A stretch of 64,000 nt of DNA from Alteriqipengyuania lutimaris (GTDB taxonomy: Bacteria; Pseudomonadota; Alphaproteobacteria; Sphingomonadales; Sphingomonadaceae), in NCBI RefSeq assembly GCF_003363135.1, contig NZ_QRBB01000001.1:1772501-1836500 (forward strand), in the 5' to 3' direction. The translations under genes and the position numbers were made by a program. Position 1 is the first letter of the stretch, and every line of letters starts with the position of its first letter. Positions 35,878 through 45,456 of the stretch are shown one piece after another. The notes beneath the pieces are model-generated. The model had not been told where the DNA came from and made no database searches. It worked only from the letters and a program-made list of their open reading frames with translations.

Positions 35878-36963
35878 ATGATCTACCTCGACTACCAGGC
35901 CACCACCCCGCTCGCGCCCGAAGCGCGCGAGGCGATGCTCGCGTGGCTCGGCGGCCCGGATAGCGACACCTTCGGCAATCCGCACAGCCCGCATCGCATG
36001 GGCCGCATGGCAGCAGCAGCGGTCGAGGTGGCGCGCGATCAGGTCGCCACGCTGTTCCCTCCCGGCGGACAGGTGATCTTCACCGGTAGCGCGACCGAGG
36101 CGATCAATCTCGCGATCCGTGGCAATGCGGCCGTCCGCTCCGGCGAGCACATCGCCTTCAGCGCGATCGAGCACGCGGCGGTGATCGATACGGTCAAGGC
36201 GATCGGCAACTGGACCGAGCTGCCGGTCGGGCCGGATGGACTGATCGCGCCCGATGTCGAGATGCCGAAATATGTCGGGCTGATGTGCGTGATGCAGCTC
36301 AATAACGAGATCGGCACGATCCAGCCCATCGCCGCGATGGCGGAACGCGCGAAGGAAACCGGCGCGCTGTTGCTGGTCGACGGCGTGCAGGCGGCGGGCA
36401 AGATGGCGTTGCCGCCGAAAGCCGACATGATCGCGGTCAGCGCGCACAAGCTCCACGGACCCAAGGGGATCGGTGCGCTGTGGGTGCGCGATGGCCTGTC
36501 GCTGATCCCGCATGTCGAGGGGGGCGGGCAGGAGCAGGGCCTGCGCTCGGGCACGCTCTCGCCTGCTTTGTGCGCCGGGTTCGGCGCGGCGGCGGCACTC
36601 GCGGTCGAACGGATGGAAGAGGACGCGGCGCATGTCGAAGAGCTGTGGCAGATCGCGCGCGATGCCTTCTCCGGCTGGACGCTCAACGGCAGTGCGGAGC
36701 AGCGCTGGCACGGCAATCTCAACATTCGCCGCGATGGTCTGGATGTCGCGCGCCTCATGAGCGAATGCCGCGAGGTCATGTTCTCCGCCGGGTCGGCCTG
36801 CGCCAGCGGCTCGGGCCGCACCAGCCATGTGCTGCGCGCGATCGGGCTCAGCGATGCACAGGCGAAATCGTCGATTCGGCTGGGCTGGGGGCGCTATACG
36901 ACGCGCGACGACATGCAGCGCGCTTGCTCGATCATCCTCGACGCGGCAGACTCGCAAGCATGA
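35878..36963 (+). CDS. Cysteine desulfurase (IscS/NifS family)
   Basis: Releases sulfur from cysteine as an enzyme persulfide for Fe-S clusters and thio-cofactors. 361 residues with a complete active site: H99 (IEHAAV), D168 and Q171 (VDGVQAAGK), H190-K191 (SAHKLHGPKG, PLP Lys) and the GSACASGSG loop with the catalytic Cys. It overlaps the ferredoxin gene by ATGA. No iscU, sufE or other scaffold gene is in the window; in sphingomonads this group is often near a suf operon. Confidence 0.94.
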   Translation: MIYLDYQATTPLAPEAREAMLAWLGGPDSDTFGNPHSPHRMGRMAAAAVEVARDQVATLFPPGGQVIFTGSATEAINLAIRGNAAVRSGEHIAFSAIEHAAVIDTVKAIGNWTELPVGPDGLIAPDVEMPKYVGLMCVMQLNNEIGTIQPIAAMAERAKETGALLLVDGVQAAGKMALPPKADMIAVSAHKLHGPKGIGALWVRDGLSLIPHVEGGGQEQGLRSGTLSPALCAGFGAAAALAVERMEEDAAHVEELWQIARDAFSGWTLNGSAEQRWHGNLNIRRDGLDVARLMSECREVMFSAGSACASGSGRTSHVLRAIGLSDAQAKSSIRLGWGRYTTRDDMQRACSIILDAADSQA

Positions 36964-37289
36964 AAGTCATCTTTCACAAGGCGGACGGGCAGCGGGTCGA
37001 GGCCGAAGCCCAGGCGGGCGATGTGCTGCTCAAGGTGGCGCAAGGGGCCGGGATGCCGCTGGAGGGTACGTGCGAGGGGCAGATGGCATGCTCCACCTGC
37101 CACGTGCTGGTCGCCAAGGAATGGTTCGCGCGGCTGCCCGAGGCGAGCGAAGACGAGGAGGACATGCTCGACCTCGCCTACGGCGTACGTCCGACCAGCC
37201 GCCTCTCATGCCAGATCGAGCTGACCGACGCGCTCGACGGGCTGGAAGTCACCATCCCCGCCGATGCGCACGATATGAGCCGGGTCTAG
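36960..37289 (+). CDS. Adrenodoxin-type 2Fe-2S ferredoxin
   Basis: A 109-residue electron carrier with cluster ligands C38, C44, C47 and C84 (CEGQMACSTC...LSCQ), the vertebrate/bacterial adrenodoxin (Fdx of the isc type) spacing C-x5-C-x2-C-x36-C. Likely donates electrons in Fe-S cluster assembly with the upstream desulfurase, to which it is coupled by ATGA. Its TAG stop shares CTAG with the stop of the convergent AT-rich gene. Confidence 0.94.
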   Translation: MKVIFHKADGQRVEAEAQAGDVLLKVAQGAGMPLEGTCEGQMACSTCHVLVAKEWFARLPEASEDEEDMLDLAYGVRPTSRLSCQIELTDALDGLEVTIPADAHDMSRV

Positions 37290-38257
37290 CTCAGCAATGG
37301 TAGGACACAGTCATGGCGCGTCATTATGAGCGTTACGAGCGCTATAGCTGCGTACGAGAAGGGGAAGAGCTGTTCTAACAAGAAATGATCTCTCAAATCT
37401 CCTTTTTGGATTTTATCGCTAAACGCCTGATATGTATTAATGACTGAGTCCATGTCTGAGCGAAGTGCGTGTATCATATCGATGATGGATTCTTGATTTT
37501 TCTCGATGGCATGTTCTTTTGAACGTAGCCGAGCTGAAACATTTCGCTTCAATCGTTCGATAGATATTTTTGCGAGTTCGAAATCTCCATCTTCTACCCT
37601 TGTATCGGGTATAACTTCTTTGTTTAAATGGTCAATAACAGCAGATATAGGATTACGCTCGGAGATTGTAATAATATCATTCCTCAATCGTAAAATGCCA
37701 TTATAATTACATTCTGCTTGATAAACTATATTTGATATAAAATTGGTATCTTCAGCCAACATTCCAGGATCGTATTCTTCGACCTCTATTTTAGTGAAAA
37801 ATTCAGTTTTAAGTTCTGACATCTCGGTCTGAAACTTATCTAAGCTGTTTCTAAAATCTCGTAGGACCATTTCATGGTATAAATTCGATTTTTTATCGTC
37901 TACGCTCGAATTCTCGTCTTTGATCCCCGCGGGAGAGTTTCTGAAATTTGCCCGCCGAACTTCCGTCCAGAACGACCAAGCAGCATAAAGCACATAAAAA
38001 AATAGGAATGCTGCGATATAACGTATAAGTAGGCTGCCTTGCACCAAAAAGTTTAGATTTAGACTACCACATTTGTCTTGGTTGATTGTTGCAAATGCGA
38101 GGAAAAAGGCTGCGGTCGCTCCCCATAGAAGATTTCTTTTGGCGCGGCGAAAATTATCGTCGATTTCGATGACAATTTTGCTGTCACGACTCCCGCCAAA
38201 GGCGGATGCCGGGCGCTTCAAACTTCTCCTAAAATATTTCCAGCCGGATGCGAGCAT
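37286..38257 (-). CDS. Unknown AT-rich membrane protein with long helical domain (putative acquired gene)
   Basis: Not recognised. Base composition is far lower in GC than all neighbours, and codon use is A/T-ending, suggesting horizontal acquisition. From the longest frame (TTG at 38275, 329 residues) membrane segments are at about 49-65, 81-103 and 302-319, separated by a polar, helical, charged stretch of about 200 residues (110-300) that is probably coiled coil. I placed the start at the first ATG, 38257 (323 residues); no good ribosome site marks either choice. A sensor, structural or defence-type role is possible but unsupported. Confidence 0.7.
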   Translation of the reverse strand: MLASGWKYFRRSLKRPASAFGGSRDSKIVIEIDDNFRRAKRNLLWGATAAFFLAFATINQDKCGSLNLNFLVQGSLLIRYIAAFLFFYVLYAAWSFWTEVRRANFRNSPAGIKDENSSVDDKKSNLYHEMVLRDFRNSLDKFQTEMSELKTEFFTKIEVEEYDPGMLAEDTNFISNIVYQAECNYNGILRLRNDIITISERNPISAVIDHLNKEVIPDTRVEDGDFELAKISIERLKRNVSARLRSKEHAIEKNQESIIDMIHALRSDMDSVINTYQAFSDKIQKGDLRDHFLLEQLFPFSYAAIALVTLIMTRHDCVLPLLS

Positions 38258-38529
38258 GGGGCAAAGGAAGGACAAACTCGCTAGTTAGACAAGCCAGGTG
38301 CGCTCCTTATTTACCAATTTTCATGCCAATCTGGCGTTGGAATAAGAGCTTCGATGACCCGTCTGGTGAAATCTTTGCGTTTTTCGTGGTACTGGCCAAA
38401 AATGTATCAGGTAAAGACGCTTTTTTGCTGACGAGCGCTTCAATCGCTATGTCTTCGCCTACGGCGTCCTACGATGTCATTGATGGCGGTTCGGAGAGGT
38501 CTGTAATCGAGATTCTCTCGTCGATCACC

Positions 38530-40224
38530 CTATTTCGCCTCCAACGACACCTCGCGTTCGCGCGCGAAATAGACCGGCGTAGGCTCGATCGTGGCATCGA
38601 GTCGCGCTGCGAAGGCGAGCATGTGCTCGCGCACGCGGCAATGCATCGACCAGCCCGTCTTGGGATCGGCGGCGCGCGCCATGAAGCGCACCGTCTTGGC
38701 CCGGGCATCCTGCGCGACGACTTCGCACACCGCATCCTCGGGATCGACGATGTCATCGTCCTGCTGCACGTAGTTGCCGAATTCCTCGCGCAGCGCGTCC
38801 ACGTCAGCGCGGTTGTCGAGCTGCAGCTCGACATGGGTCATCAGGCTGGCGTCCTGCTTGGTCCAGTTCTCGAAGCTTTCGCCGGTGAAGGTGCTGACCG
38901 GGGCGATCACCCGCCGCTCGTCCCACGTGCGCAGCCGCAGGTGGGTGAAGCCGATCTTCTCGACGAAGCACCACTGCCCTTCGAACTGCACGGCATCGCC
39001 GATCCGTGCGGTCTGCGCGAAGGCGATCTGCACGCTCGCCATGATGTCGCCGAGCACCTTGCGCGCGGCAAAGGCGAGGACGAGGCCGAGGACGCCGGCA
39101 GAGGCGAGGATCGAGAAGCCGAGCGTGTCGGCAATATTGCTCGCCACCAGCAGGAAGCCGACTGCGGCAAGCAGCAGCAGCGCGGTTACGATCCGGCGAA
39201 TCGCGCTCATCTTGGTGTAGAAGTTGCGGTCTTCGTGGTTGCCCGGTGCCTCCAGCTCGTCCGTCCTGCGGCTCGTCGCGAATTCGAACAGCGCCTCGAT
39301 CGCGGCGAGCGCCATGCCGAGGATCGCCGCGATGATCAGGATCAGCTGGAACGGGTCGAGCAAGTCCTTCGCCGGGCCGGACAGGCGCAGCACGGTGTTG
39401 CGCACGAGGGCGAAGGTGCCCGCGAATGCGAGCAGCGTGACGGGCAGGTGGATCGCCTGCAGCACGCCGCCGATCTTGGTATCCGCGTCGTATCGCTCGC
39501 GCAGGCGGCGGATCGCGAGATAGGTCAGCAGCCCCGCGACCGCCGCGACGATCAGCACCAGTGGCAGCGCGATCAGCTCCCACCAGGCGAGCGTCCATGC
39601 CGCCTGTTCGCGCAAGGGGGCGGGCAGCATCTTCTCGAACTCGGTCGGGCCGTATTCGGCGTAGAGCGCTGGCACGTTGGCCACCGTCTGGCGGCTGAAC
39701 ACCCATACCGGCTCTCCGCCCGGTTCCTGCACGCGGGCGAGCCGGATCGGGACGCGCCGGTCCCCCAGTTCGAGCAGGGCGATCGTCAGCGAGCGGCGCG
39801 ATACGCCCGCCATCGGGTTCTTGCTGCTCGCAGTGACGTCCATCGCATCGGGCCGGTCGGGCAGCGCCGCCCAGTCGATCGCGACCGTGTGACTCATCAG
39901 GTGATAGAGCTGCGCCGCCAGCTCCTCGCGATCCACCTGCGCTTCGCTACGAGCGATATTGGCATAGTCGAGCGCGGCGGTGGCGCGGTCCCAGTCCTCG
40001 CGCTCGCCCGCGACCATGAAGCTTTCGATCAGGCCCATCGGCGTGTCGAGGAACAGCCGCGGAGGCTCCTGCCCCGTGCCGTTGTCGAGGCTTTCGACCT
40101 CGTAGACCGTGGGCGAACTGCCCTGTTCGACCTGTCGGCCATCCTGCGCGAGGAGGGGCGCATTCGCGCTCCCTATGCAAAGCAGGAAGAAAGCGACGAG
40201 GGGGGCGAGCCGGGTGAAGATCAT
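38530..40224 (-). CDS. MscS-family mechanosensitive channel
   Basis: A large MscS-like channel of 564 residues. It has a signal peptide (MIFTRLAPLVAFFLLCIGSA), a periplasmic domain of about 180 residues, then around five membrane helices, the last one being the pore-type helix ILASAGVLGLVLAFAARKVLGDIMASVQIAF (quoted in parts: ILASAGVLGLVLAFAA, KVLGDIMASVQ). A beta domain follows (GDAVQFEGQWCFVEKIGF, the MscS hallmark) and a C-terminal alpha/beta domain. It releases solutes on hypo-osmotic shock. The ATG at 40224 was chosen because it begins the signal peptide. Its 3' end borders the AT-rich island. Confidence 0.92.
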   Translation of the reverse strand: MIFTRLAPLVAFFLLCIGSANAPLLAQDGRQVEQGSSPTVYEVESLDNGTGQEPPRLFLDTPMGLIESFMVAGEREDWDRATAALDYANIARSEAQVDREELAAQLYHLMSHTVAIDWAALPDRPDAMDVTASSKNPMAGVSRRSLTIALLELGDRRVPIRLARVQEPGGEPVWVFSRQTVANVPALYAEYGPTEFEKMLPAPLREQAAWTLAWWELIALPLVLIVAAVAGLLTYLAIRRLRERYDADTKIGGVLQAIHLPVTLLAFAGTFALVRNTVLRLSGPAKDLLDPFQLILIIAAILGMALAAIEALFEFATSRRTDELEAPGNHEDRNFYTKMSAIRRIVTALLLLAAVGFLLVASNIADTLGFSILASAGVLGLVLAFAARKVLGDIMASVQIAFAQTARIGDAVQFEGQWCFVEKIGFTHLRLRTWDERRVIAPVSTFTGESFENWTKQDASLMTHVELQLDNRADVDALREEFGNYVQQDDDIVDPEDAVCEVVAQDARAKTVRFMARAADPKTGWSMHCRVREHMLAFAARLDATIEPTPVYFAREREVSLEAK

Positions 40225-40352
40225 GCCCGACCAATGCGCGGGCCCGGCGCTTGGGTCCGGTGCTTGGATTCGCCGGAGGTCAGGCACCGATGCGCGAAGG
40301 CCCGGCCGCATCGCTGCGACCGGGCCTTCGTCAATGTCTTGTCTTCACGCGT

Positions 40353-40898
40353 TTAGGCGTTTTCGGGGACCCTCTCCAGCACGCGGCTGATCAGGCGTTC
40401 CGAGAAGGCGGGAATGTCGTCCGGATTGCGGCTGGTGATCAGGTTGCCGTCTTCGGCCACCTGTTCGTCCACCACATTGGCGCCCGCATTTTTCATGTCG
40501 GTGCGGATCGAGTGATAGCTGGTGAGCGTCTTGCCCTTCACCAGATCGGCTTCGATCAGCAGCCACGGAGCGTGGCAGATCGCTGCGATCGGCTTGCCCG
40601 CAGCATTGAATTCGCGAACGATCGCGACGGCGCGGTCGTTGACGCGCAGCAGGTCGGGGTTGATCTGGCCGCCGGGGAGGAGGAGGGCGTCGTAGCCTTC
40701 GCAATTGGCAACGTCGTCCACGGTCTTGTCGACCTTGATCGTCTTGCCCCAGTCGTCCTTGTCCCAGGCCTTGATTTCACCCGATTCCAGGCTGACCACT
40801 TCGGTCTCGATCCCGGCATCTTCGAGGCTCTTCTTGGGATCGAACAGCTCCGATTGCTCGAAGCCGTTGGTGGCGAGAATCATAACGCGTTTGGCCAT
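40353..40898 (-). CDS. DJ-1/PfpI family protein (stress protein / deglycase-like)
   Basis: A 181-residue class I glutamine-amidotransferase-fold protein. Nucleophile C108 sits in AAICHAPWLL with H109, and E15 (GFEQSE) completes the usual site. Close relatives (YhbO, Pfp I) are linked to general stress and contested deglycase or peptidase activity. The ATG at 40898 has AAAGGA upstream; the frame extends upstream without conserved sequence. Single gene, divergent from parC. Confidence 0.92.
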   Translation of the reverse strand: MAKRVMILATNGFEQSELFDPKKSLEDAGIETEVVSLESGEIKAWDKDDWGKTIKVDKTVDDVANCEGYDALLLPGGQINPDLLRVNDRAVAIVREFNAAGKPIAAICHAPWLLIEADLVKGKTLTSYHSIRTDMKNAGANVVDEQVAEDGNLITSRNPDDIPAFSERLISRVLERVPENA

Positions 40899-41002
40899 GA
40901 TGAAGTCCTTTCGTATCAAATGTGCTTTCACGGGGTAAACGGGCGGGGACAGCTTTGCGTTCCGCGCTTCTGGCCAGGGCGAGCCGGTGGTAGGGCGAGC
41001 CG

Positions 41003-43297
41003 ATGGCTTCCAAAGATCAGGGCCCCGCGGAGCCCGATTCCCCCGCTGCAATCGTCGATGCGCCGTTCGAGACCGCGCTGTCCGAACGCTACCTCGTCTA
41101 TGCGCTGTCCACGATCACCGCGCGCTCGCTGCCCGATCTTCGCGACGGGCTGAAGCCGGTCCACCGCCGCCTGCTGTGGGCGATGCGCCAGCTGCGCCTC
41201 GGGCCCGACTCCGCCTACAAGAAATCCGCCCGCGTGGTCGGCGAAGTGCTCGGCAAGTACCACCCGCATGGCGATACTGCCGTCTACGACGCGATGGTCC
41301 GCCTCGCGCAGCCATTCGCGCTGCGCTACCCGCTGGTCGAAGGGCAGGGGAACTTCGGCAATATCGACGGCGATAACGCCGCTGCCGCCCGCTATACCGA
41401 AGCGCGGCTGACCCGCACCGCGATCGCGATGATGGCGGGGCTGGACGAAGGCACTGTAGATTTCGTCCCCACCTACAACAACGAGGAAGAGGAACCGGTC
41501 GTCTTCCCCGGCCTGTTCCCCAACCTGCTCGCCAACGGCACCAGCGGGATCGCGGTGGGCATGGCGACCAACATCCCCTCGCACAATGTCGACGAGGTCA
41601 TCGCCGCGACGCTCGCGCTGATCGAGAATCCGGCGGTCGAACATGCCGAGCTGATGGAGCTGATGCAGGGGCCGGATCTCGCCACCGGCGGCCTGATCGT
41701 CGACAGTCCGGAGGCGATTTCCGCCGCCTACGAGACCGGGCGCGGGAGCTTCCGCATCCGGGCGCGCTTCCATGCGGCCGAAGCGGAGACCGAGGCCGAT
41801 CGCGAGGCGGGGATCGAGCGGCTGGGCGGCGGCCAGTGGCAGCTCGTCATCAGCGAAATCCCCTACCAGGTGCCCAAGGGCAAGCTGATCGAGCAGATCG
41901 CGCAGGTCATCGCGGACAAGAAGGTGCCCATCCTCGAGGATGTGCGCGACGAGAGCGACGAGCAGATCCGCATCGTGCTCGTGCCGCGCAGCCGCAATGT
42001 CGACCCCGAGCTGCTCAAGGAATCGCTCTACCGCCTGACCGATCTGGAAACGCGTTTCGGCCTGAACATGAACGTGCTCGATTCCACGCGCACCCCGCTG
42101 GTGATGGGCCTGAAGGAGCTGCTGCAGAACTGGGTCGTGAGCCAGATCGACGTGCTCCAGCGCCGCAGCCGCCACCGGCTGGACAAGATCGCGGACCGGC
42201 TGGAGTTGCTCGAAGGCTACATCATCGCCTTCCTCAACCTCGACCGGGTGATCGAGATCATCCGCACCGAGGACGAGCCCAAGCCGCTGATGATGGAGGA
42301 GTTCAGCCTCACCGACCGGCAGGCCGAGGCGATCCTCAACATGCGGCTGCGGTCTTTGCGCAAGCTGGAGGAAATGCAGCTGCGCAACGAGAAGGACGAG
42401 TTGCTGAAGGAGCAGGACGAGCTCAACAAGCTGCTCGACTCACCCGCACGCCAGCGCACGCGGCTGAAGCGCGATCTCACCGCGCTGCGCAAGGAATATG
42501 GCAAGGACACCGCGCTCGGCGCGCGCCGCACCACCATTGCCGAGGCCGAGCCGACGGTGGAATTCAGCATGGACGCGATGATCGAGAAGGAGCCGATCAC
42601 GGTCATCCTCTCGGCCCGCGGCTGGATTCGTGCGGCGAAGGGCCATGTCGACCTGACGCAGGACTGGAAGTTCAAGGAAGGCGACGAACTCGCCTTCGTC
42701 TTCCACGCCCAGACGACCGACAAGCTGCTGATCGCCACCGACGACGGGCGCTTCTTCACCATGGGGGCGGACAAGCTGCCCGGCGCGCGCGGCTTTGGCG
42801 AGCCGGTGCGCACGATGCTCGATATCGACAATGCCGCGCATATCGTCGCCGCATGGGCGCACAGGCCGGGCGAGCGGCTGCTGCTCGCCAGCACGCCGGG
42901 CAAGGGCTTCGTCATCAAGAGCGACGAACTGCTGGCCGAAACGCGCAAGGGCCGTGCGGTGATGACGCTCAAGGGCGATGCGAAGCTCGCCCGGGTGGCG
43001 CATATCGGAGAAGGCCACGATCACGTCGCGGTCGTCGGCGACAACCGCAAGCTGGTGGTCTTCAATCTCGAGGAAATGCCCGAGATGCAGCGCGGGCAGG
43101 GCGTCCAGCTGCAACGCTACCGCGATGGCGGGATGGCCGATGTCACCACCTTCCGGCTGGAGGACGGCCTCAGCTGGCAGATGGGCGGCTCGGGCGAACG
43201 CACGCGGACCGAGACCGACATGTGGCAATGGAAGGTCGCGCGCGGCGGCGCCGGCCGCATGCCGCCTCAGGGCTTCCCGCGGGATAACCGGTTCTGA
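41003..43297 (+). CDS. parC: DNA topoisomerase IV subunit A
   Basis: DNA cleavage/rejoining subunit that unlinks replicated chromosomes with ParE (not in the window). In 764 residues: winged-helix domain, catalytic R130-Y131 in AAARYTEAR, the quinolone-region [14 protein letters not shown] with Thr92 and Asp96 where E. coli ParC has Ser80 and Glu84, the long coiled coil (about 430-500) and a C-terminal beta-pinwheel domain whose blades are degenerate. No GyrA-box was found, consistent with ParC. Single gene. Confidence 0.96.
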   Translation: MASKDQGPAEPDSPAAIVDAPFETALSERYLVYALSTITARSLPDLRDGLKPVHRRLLWAMRQLRLGPDSAYKKSARVVGEVLGKYHPHGDTAVYDAMVRLAQPFALRYPLVEGQGNFGNIDGDNAAAARYTEARLTRTAIAMMAGLDEGTVDFVPTYNNEEEEPVVFPGLFPNLLANGTSGIAVGMATNIPSHNVDEVIAATLALIENPAVEHAELMELMQGPDLATGGLIVDSPEAISAAYETGRGSFRIRARFHAAEAETEADREAGIERLGGGQWQLVISEIPYQVPKGKLIEQIAQVIADKKVPILEDVRDESDEQIRIVLVPRSRNVDPELLKESLYRLTDLETRFGLNMNVLDSTRTPLVMGLKELLQNWVVSQIDVLQRRSRHRLDKIADRLELLEGYIIAFLNLDRVIEIIRTEDEPKPLMMEEFSLTDRQAEAILNMRLRSLRKLEEMQLRNEKDELLKEQDELNKLLDSPARQRTRLKRDLTALRKEYGKDTALGARRTTIAEAEPTVEFSMDAMIEKEPITVILSARGWIRAAKGHVDLTQDWKFKEGDELAFVFHAQTTDKLLIATDDGRFFTMGADKLPGARGFGEPVRTMLDIDNAAHIVAAWAHRPGERLLLASTPGKGFVIKSDELLAETRKGRAVMTLKGDAKLARVAHIGEGHDHVAVVGDNRKLVVFNLEEMPEMQRGQGVQLQRYRDGGMADVTTFRLEDGLSWQMGGSGERTRTETDMWQWKVARGGAGRMPPQGFPRDNRF

Positions 43298-43333
43298 TCC
43301 CAGCTGACATGGGGTGGCAAGGGCCCCAACGAA

Positions 43334-43373
43334 AAGGCGGGCCGCACGCCTCTCGGCATACGACCCGCCCCTT
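43334..43373. terminator. Hairpin between convergent genes
   Basis: AAGGCGGG (43334-43341) pairs with CCCGCCCCTT (43364-43373, two-base bulge), with GCCG/CGGC pairing inside. It lies between parC and the convergent hypothetical gene; no clear T-run. Confidence 0.35.
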
Positions 43374-43411
43374 GCGATCCTCGACTGGTGGATCGAGGGA
43401 AAGCTGTCGGT

Positions 43412-43954
43412 TTATTCGGCGTCGGCTTCCGCCATTTCGCCGCCTTCGGTCGGTGCTTCGCCGTTGAGCGCGGCCATCAGCTGCGCTTCGGTGGCGAGGA
43501 CGATCAGCGCACCGGTTTCGTTGGTGGCGAACTGGTCGCGCTGCAGGCTGACCGGGCCATCGGCGAGTTCGAGAATGGCGACATCGCCATCGACCGAGGT
43601 CACGGTGCCGACTTCGACGTTGTCGGCGCTCATCACGGTGGCATCGGCGACGAGCGCGGCGTCACGCGCGGCGATCATCTGCTTCTGCTGTTCCGCGAGC
43701 ATCGCGTTGAGATCGGCCTGCGTCACCGAGATGACCGGACCATTCGGGCCTTCGCCGAAGGCTCCGGCGGGAACGGGCGCGGTGTAGGTGCCGGTATTCA
43801 CGACCACGACGCCGTCCTGGATCGCTTCGATGGTGCCGACTTCGCCGCCCTGCGGGCCATATACGGTCGCGCCGACTTCCGGGCCCACCTGGGCGTGGGC
43901 GGCGGTCGCCAGCGTGAGTGCGGCGGCGGCGGTGAGTGCGGTCTTGAACTTCAT
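43412..43954 (-). CDS. Exported protein of unknown function, Ala/Glu-rich
   Basis: 180 residues with a clear signal peptide (MKFKTALTAAAALTLATAAHAQ). The mature part has two similar beta-rich units (VGATVYGPQGGEVGTIEAIQDGVVVVNTG, quoted in part as GGEVGTIEAIQDGVVVV, and VGTVTSVDGDVAILELADG), suggesting a PRC-barrel-like duplicated fold. A helical linker lies between them and the C-terminus is acidic (EGGEMAEADAE). The ATG at 43954 is preceded by AAGGAGAG. It may be a periplasmic binding or structural protein; function unknown. Confidence 0.75.
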   Translation of the reverse strand: MKFKTALTAAAALTLATAAHAQVGPEVGATVYGPQGGEVGTIEAIQDGVVVVNTGTYTAPVPAGAFGEGPNGPVISVTQADLNAMLAEQQKQMIAARDAALVADATVMSADNVEVGTVTSVDGDVAILELADGPVSLQRDQFATNETGALIVLATEAQLMAALNGEAPTEGGEMAEADAE

Positions 43955-44277
43955 GGTACTCTCCTTGTCTTGCCCGTGGCCCGGAGAGCCACGAGGTGGG
44001 GGTGTGCACCCCCTGAAACGGTCGATACCGGCAAATGGTCCGGAACAGCGAGAGCGCAAAGCCCCGCTCGCGAGCCAAATCCGGTGGGTCGGTATGATTA
44101 TGCGGCGGGTGGGCGTCAACAGGCCCATGAATCCCGTCCTGATCCGATGCGACCGGTATAGAATCTTGCGCCTGAAGGTAAGCTTAAGCACGTGGCCGAT
44201 AGCGTTTCGTGCGTTCCTGCGGGCCCGCGCAAGGCGATCGGGGTCATGTCTGGCGCTATGGATGGCCGCCCATCCGT
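43955..44277. other. Intergenic region upstream of the exported protein gene
   Basis: No gene supported in 323 nt. It begins with the ribosome site of the 43412 gene and contains a GGGGGTGTGCACCCCC palindrome (43999-44014). An AT-richer stretch around 44155-44195 may be the promoter. Confidence 0.5.
43999..44014. repeat. Perfect palindrome GGGGGTGTGCACCCCC-like in the leader of the 43412 gene
   Basis: The leader holds GGGGGTGTGCACCCCC, almost perfectly self-complementary, 45-60 nt before the start codon. It could form a leader hairpin or be a binding site. Confidence 0.45.
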
Positions 44278-45456
44278 TCAGGCACGCTCGGCCAATGCCG
44301 TTTCGAGCAGGTTGAGCACGCGCGCACGGTCGGGGAAATCCTCCGCGATCCAGCGCGCCTCCACTTGGCGCAGCAGGCGCGAAACGTCCGCGCCGGTCAC
44401 CCCATGCGCGACGATCTCGCCACCTTTCAGGGGCAGCTGCGGAATCTCCCAATGGGCGATCGCATGCGGATCGCCGCCCATCAGGAGAAGACGCCCTGAT
44501 GCGCAGTCGCGCCCATGCTCGTAAGCCAGCGCCTTCGGGGCATCGCCATCGCTCTCGCGCCGCTCGGCAAGGCACATGAGCAGGCCGCGCTGCTGGCGCG
44601 AAAGGCGCAGCCGCGCGGCGACGCTCTCCGCAATGCTGTCGGCTGCGGGAAGCAGCGCCGCGAGCCGCACGATCGCGGTACCGGTCGTATCGTGCTCGCA
44701 TTCGCACGCGATCAGCCGTTCGAGCGCGGCGATCTGACTGGTCCCCGTTTCGGGCAGGATCACGGGCAGCACGCCGCGCGCCTGCATCCGCGCGATCGTG
44801 GGCGCGGGGTCGGGCAGGGCGAGGATCGCGAGCAGCTCCATCGCCACGCGTTCGCGGCTGAGGCCCTTCATAGTCGGCGCGAGCCGCGCGCAGGCGTTCT
44901 CGGCCGGCTCGTCGAGGTCGGAACCGAAGCGCGCCTGGAAACGGTAATAGCGCAGGATCCGCAGGTGATCCTCGCGAATGCGCTCGTCCGGATCGCCGAT
45001 GAAGCGCACGCACCGGGCCTCCAGATCTTGCAATCCGCCGAAATAATCGAACAGTTCGAGCGAGTTCGGATCGGCATAAAGTGCGTTGATGGTGAAGTCG
45101 CGCCGCGCCGCGTCCTCGCGCCAGTCGCTCGCGAAGGCGACCGTCGCGCGGCGGCCATCGCTGCTGACGTCGTGGCGCAAGGTCGTCACCTCGACCGGGC
45201 CGCCGCCCGGCAATGTGGTGATGGTGCCATGTGCGATGCCCGTGGGCACGGTCTTGATCCCGGCCGCCGCGCACCTTTCGACCACCTGCTCGGGCCGCAA
45301 CGGCGTTGCCGCGTCGATATCCTTCACCGGCAGTCCCAGCAGCGTGTCGCGCACCGCGCCGCCGACCCAGCGCAGATTGTCCGCCCCCAGCGCGGCAACC
45401 AGCGCGGCGAGATCCTCGCGCTGCGTCCATTGCACCTCAGGCAGGCGTTCAGCCAC
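44278..45456 (-). CDS. CCA tRNA nucleotidyltransferase / poly(A) polymerase family
   Basis: 392 residues with the class II nucleotidyltransferase head: VGGAVRDTLLG, metal-binding D46xD48 in VKDIDAATP, then RRDFTINALY (motif B), and EDHLRILRYYRFQARFG (motif D region). The encoded tRNA-Val already has CCA, so repair is likely its main role, though other tRNAs lack visible data here. Overlaps the upstream NUDIX gene by 8 nt, in an operon DUF1285-NUDIX-cca that is conserved in alphaproteobacteria. Confidence 0.93.
   Translation of the reverse strand: MAERLPEVQWTQREDLAALVAALGADNLRWVGGAVRDTLLGLPVKDIDAATPLRPEQVVERCAAAGIKTVPTGIAHGTITTLPGGGPVEVTTLRHDVSSDGRRATVAFASDWREDAARRDFTINALYADPNSLELFDYFGGLQDLEARCVRFIGDPDERIREDHLRILRYYRFQARFGSDLDEPAENACARLAPTMKGLSRERVAMELLAILALPDPAPTIARMQARGVLPVILPETGTSQIAALERLIACECEHDTTGTAIVRLAALLPAADSIAESVAARLRLSRQQRGLLMCLAERRESDGDAPKALAYEHGRDCASGRLLLMGGDPHAIAHWEIPQLPLKGGEIVAHGVTGADVSRLLRQVEARWIAEDFPDRARVLNLLETALAERA

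Noticed and set aside
38248..40356. A 702-codon open frame on the plus strand opposite the mechanosensitive channel gene
   Set aside because: It is the antisense of the MscS gene in a GC-rich frame, with Arg/His/Asp-rich composition and no domain; the minus-strand product has clear MscS features.
43412..45430. One very long minus-strand frame running from the exported-protein gene through cca
   Set aside because: Only the last 180 codons (from 43954, with signal peptide and ribosome site) make sense; the upstream part is the wrong frame of cca.
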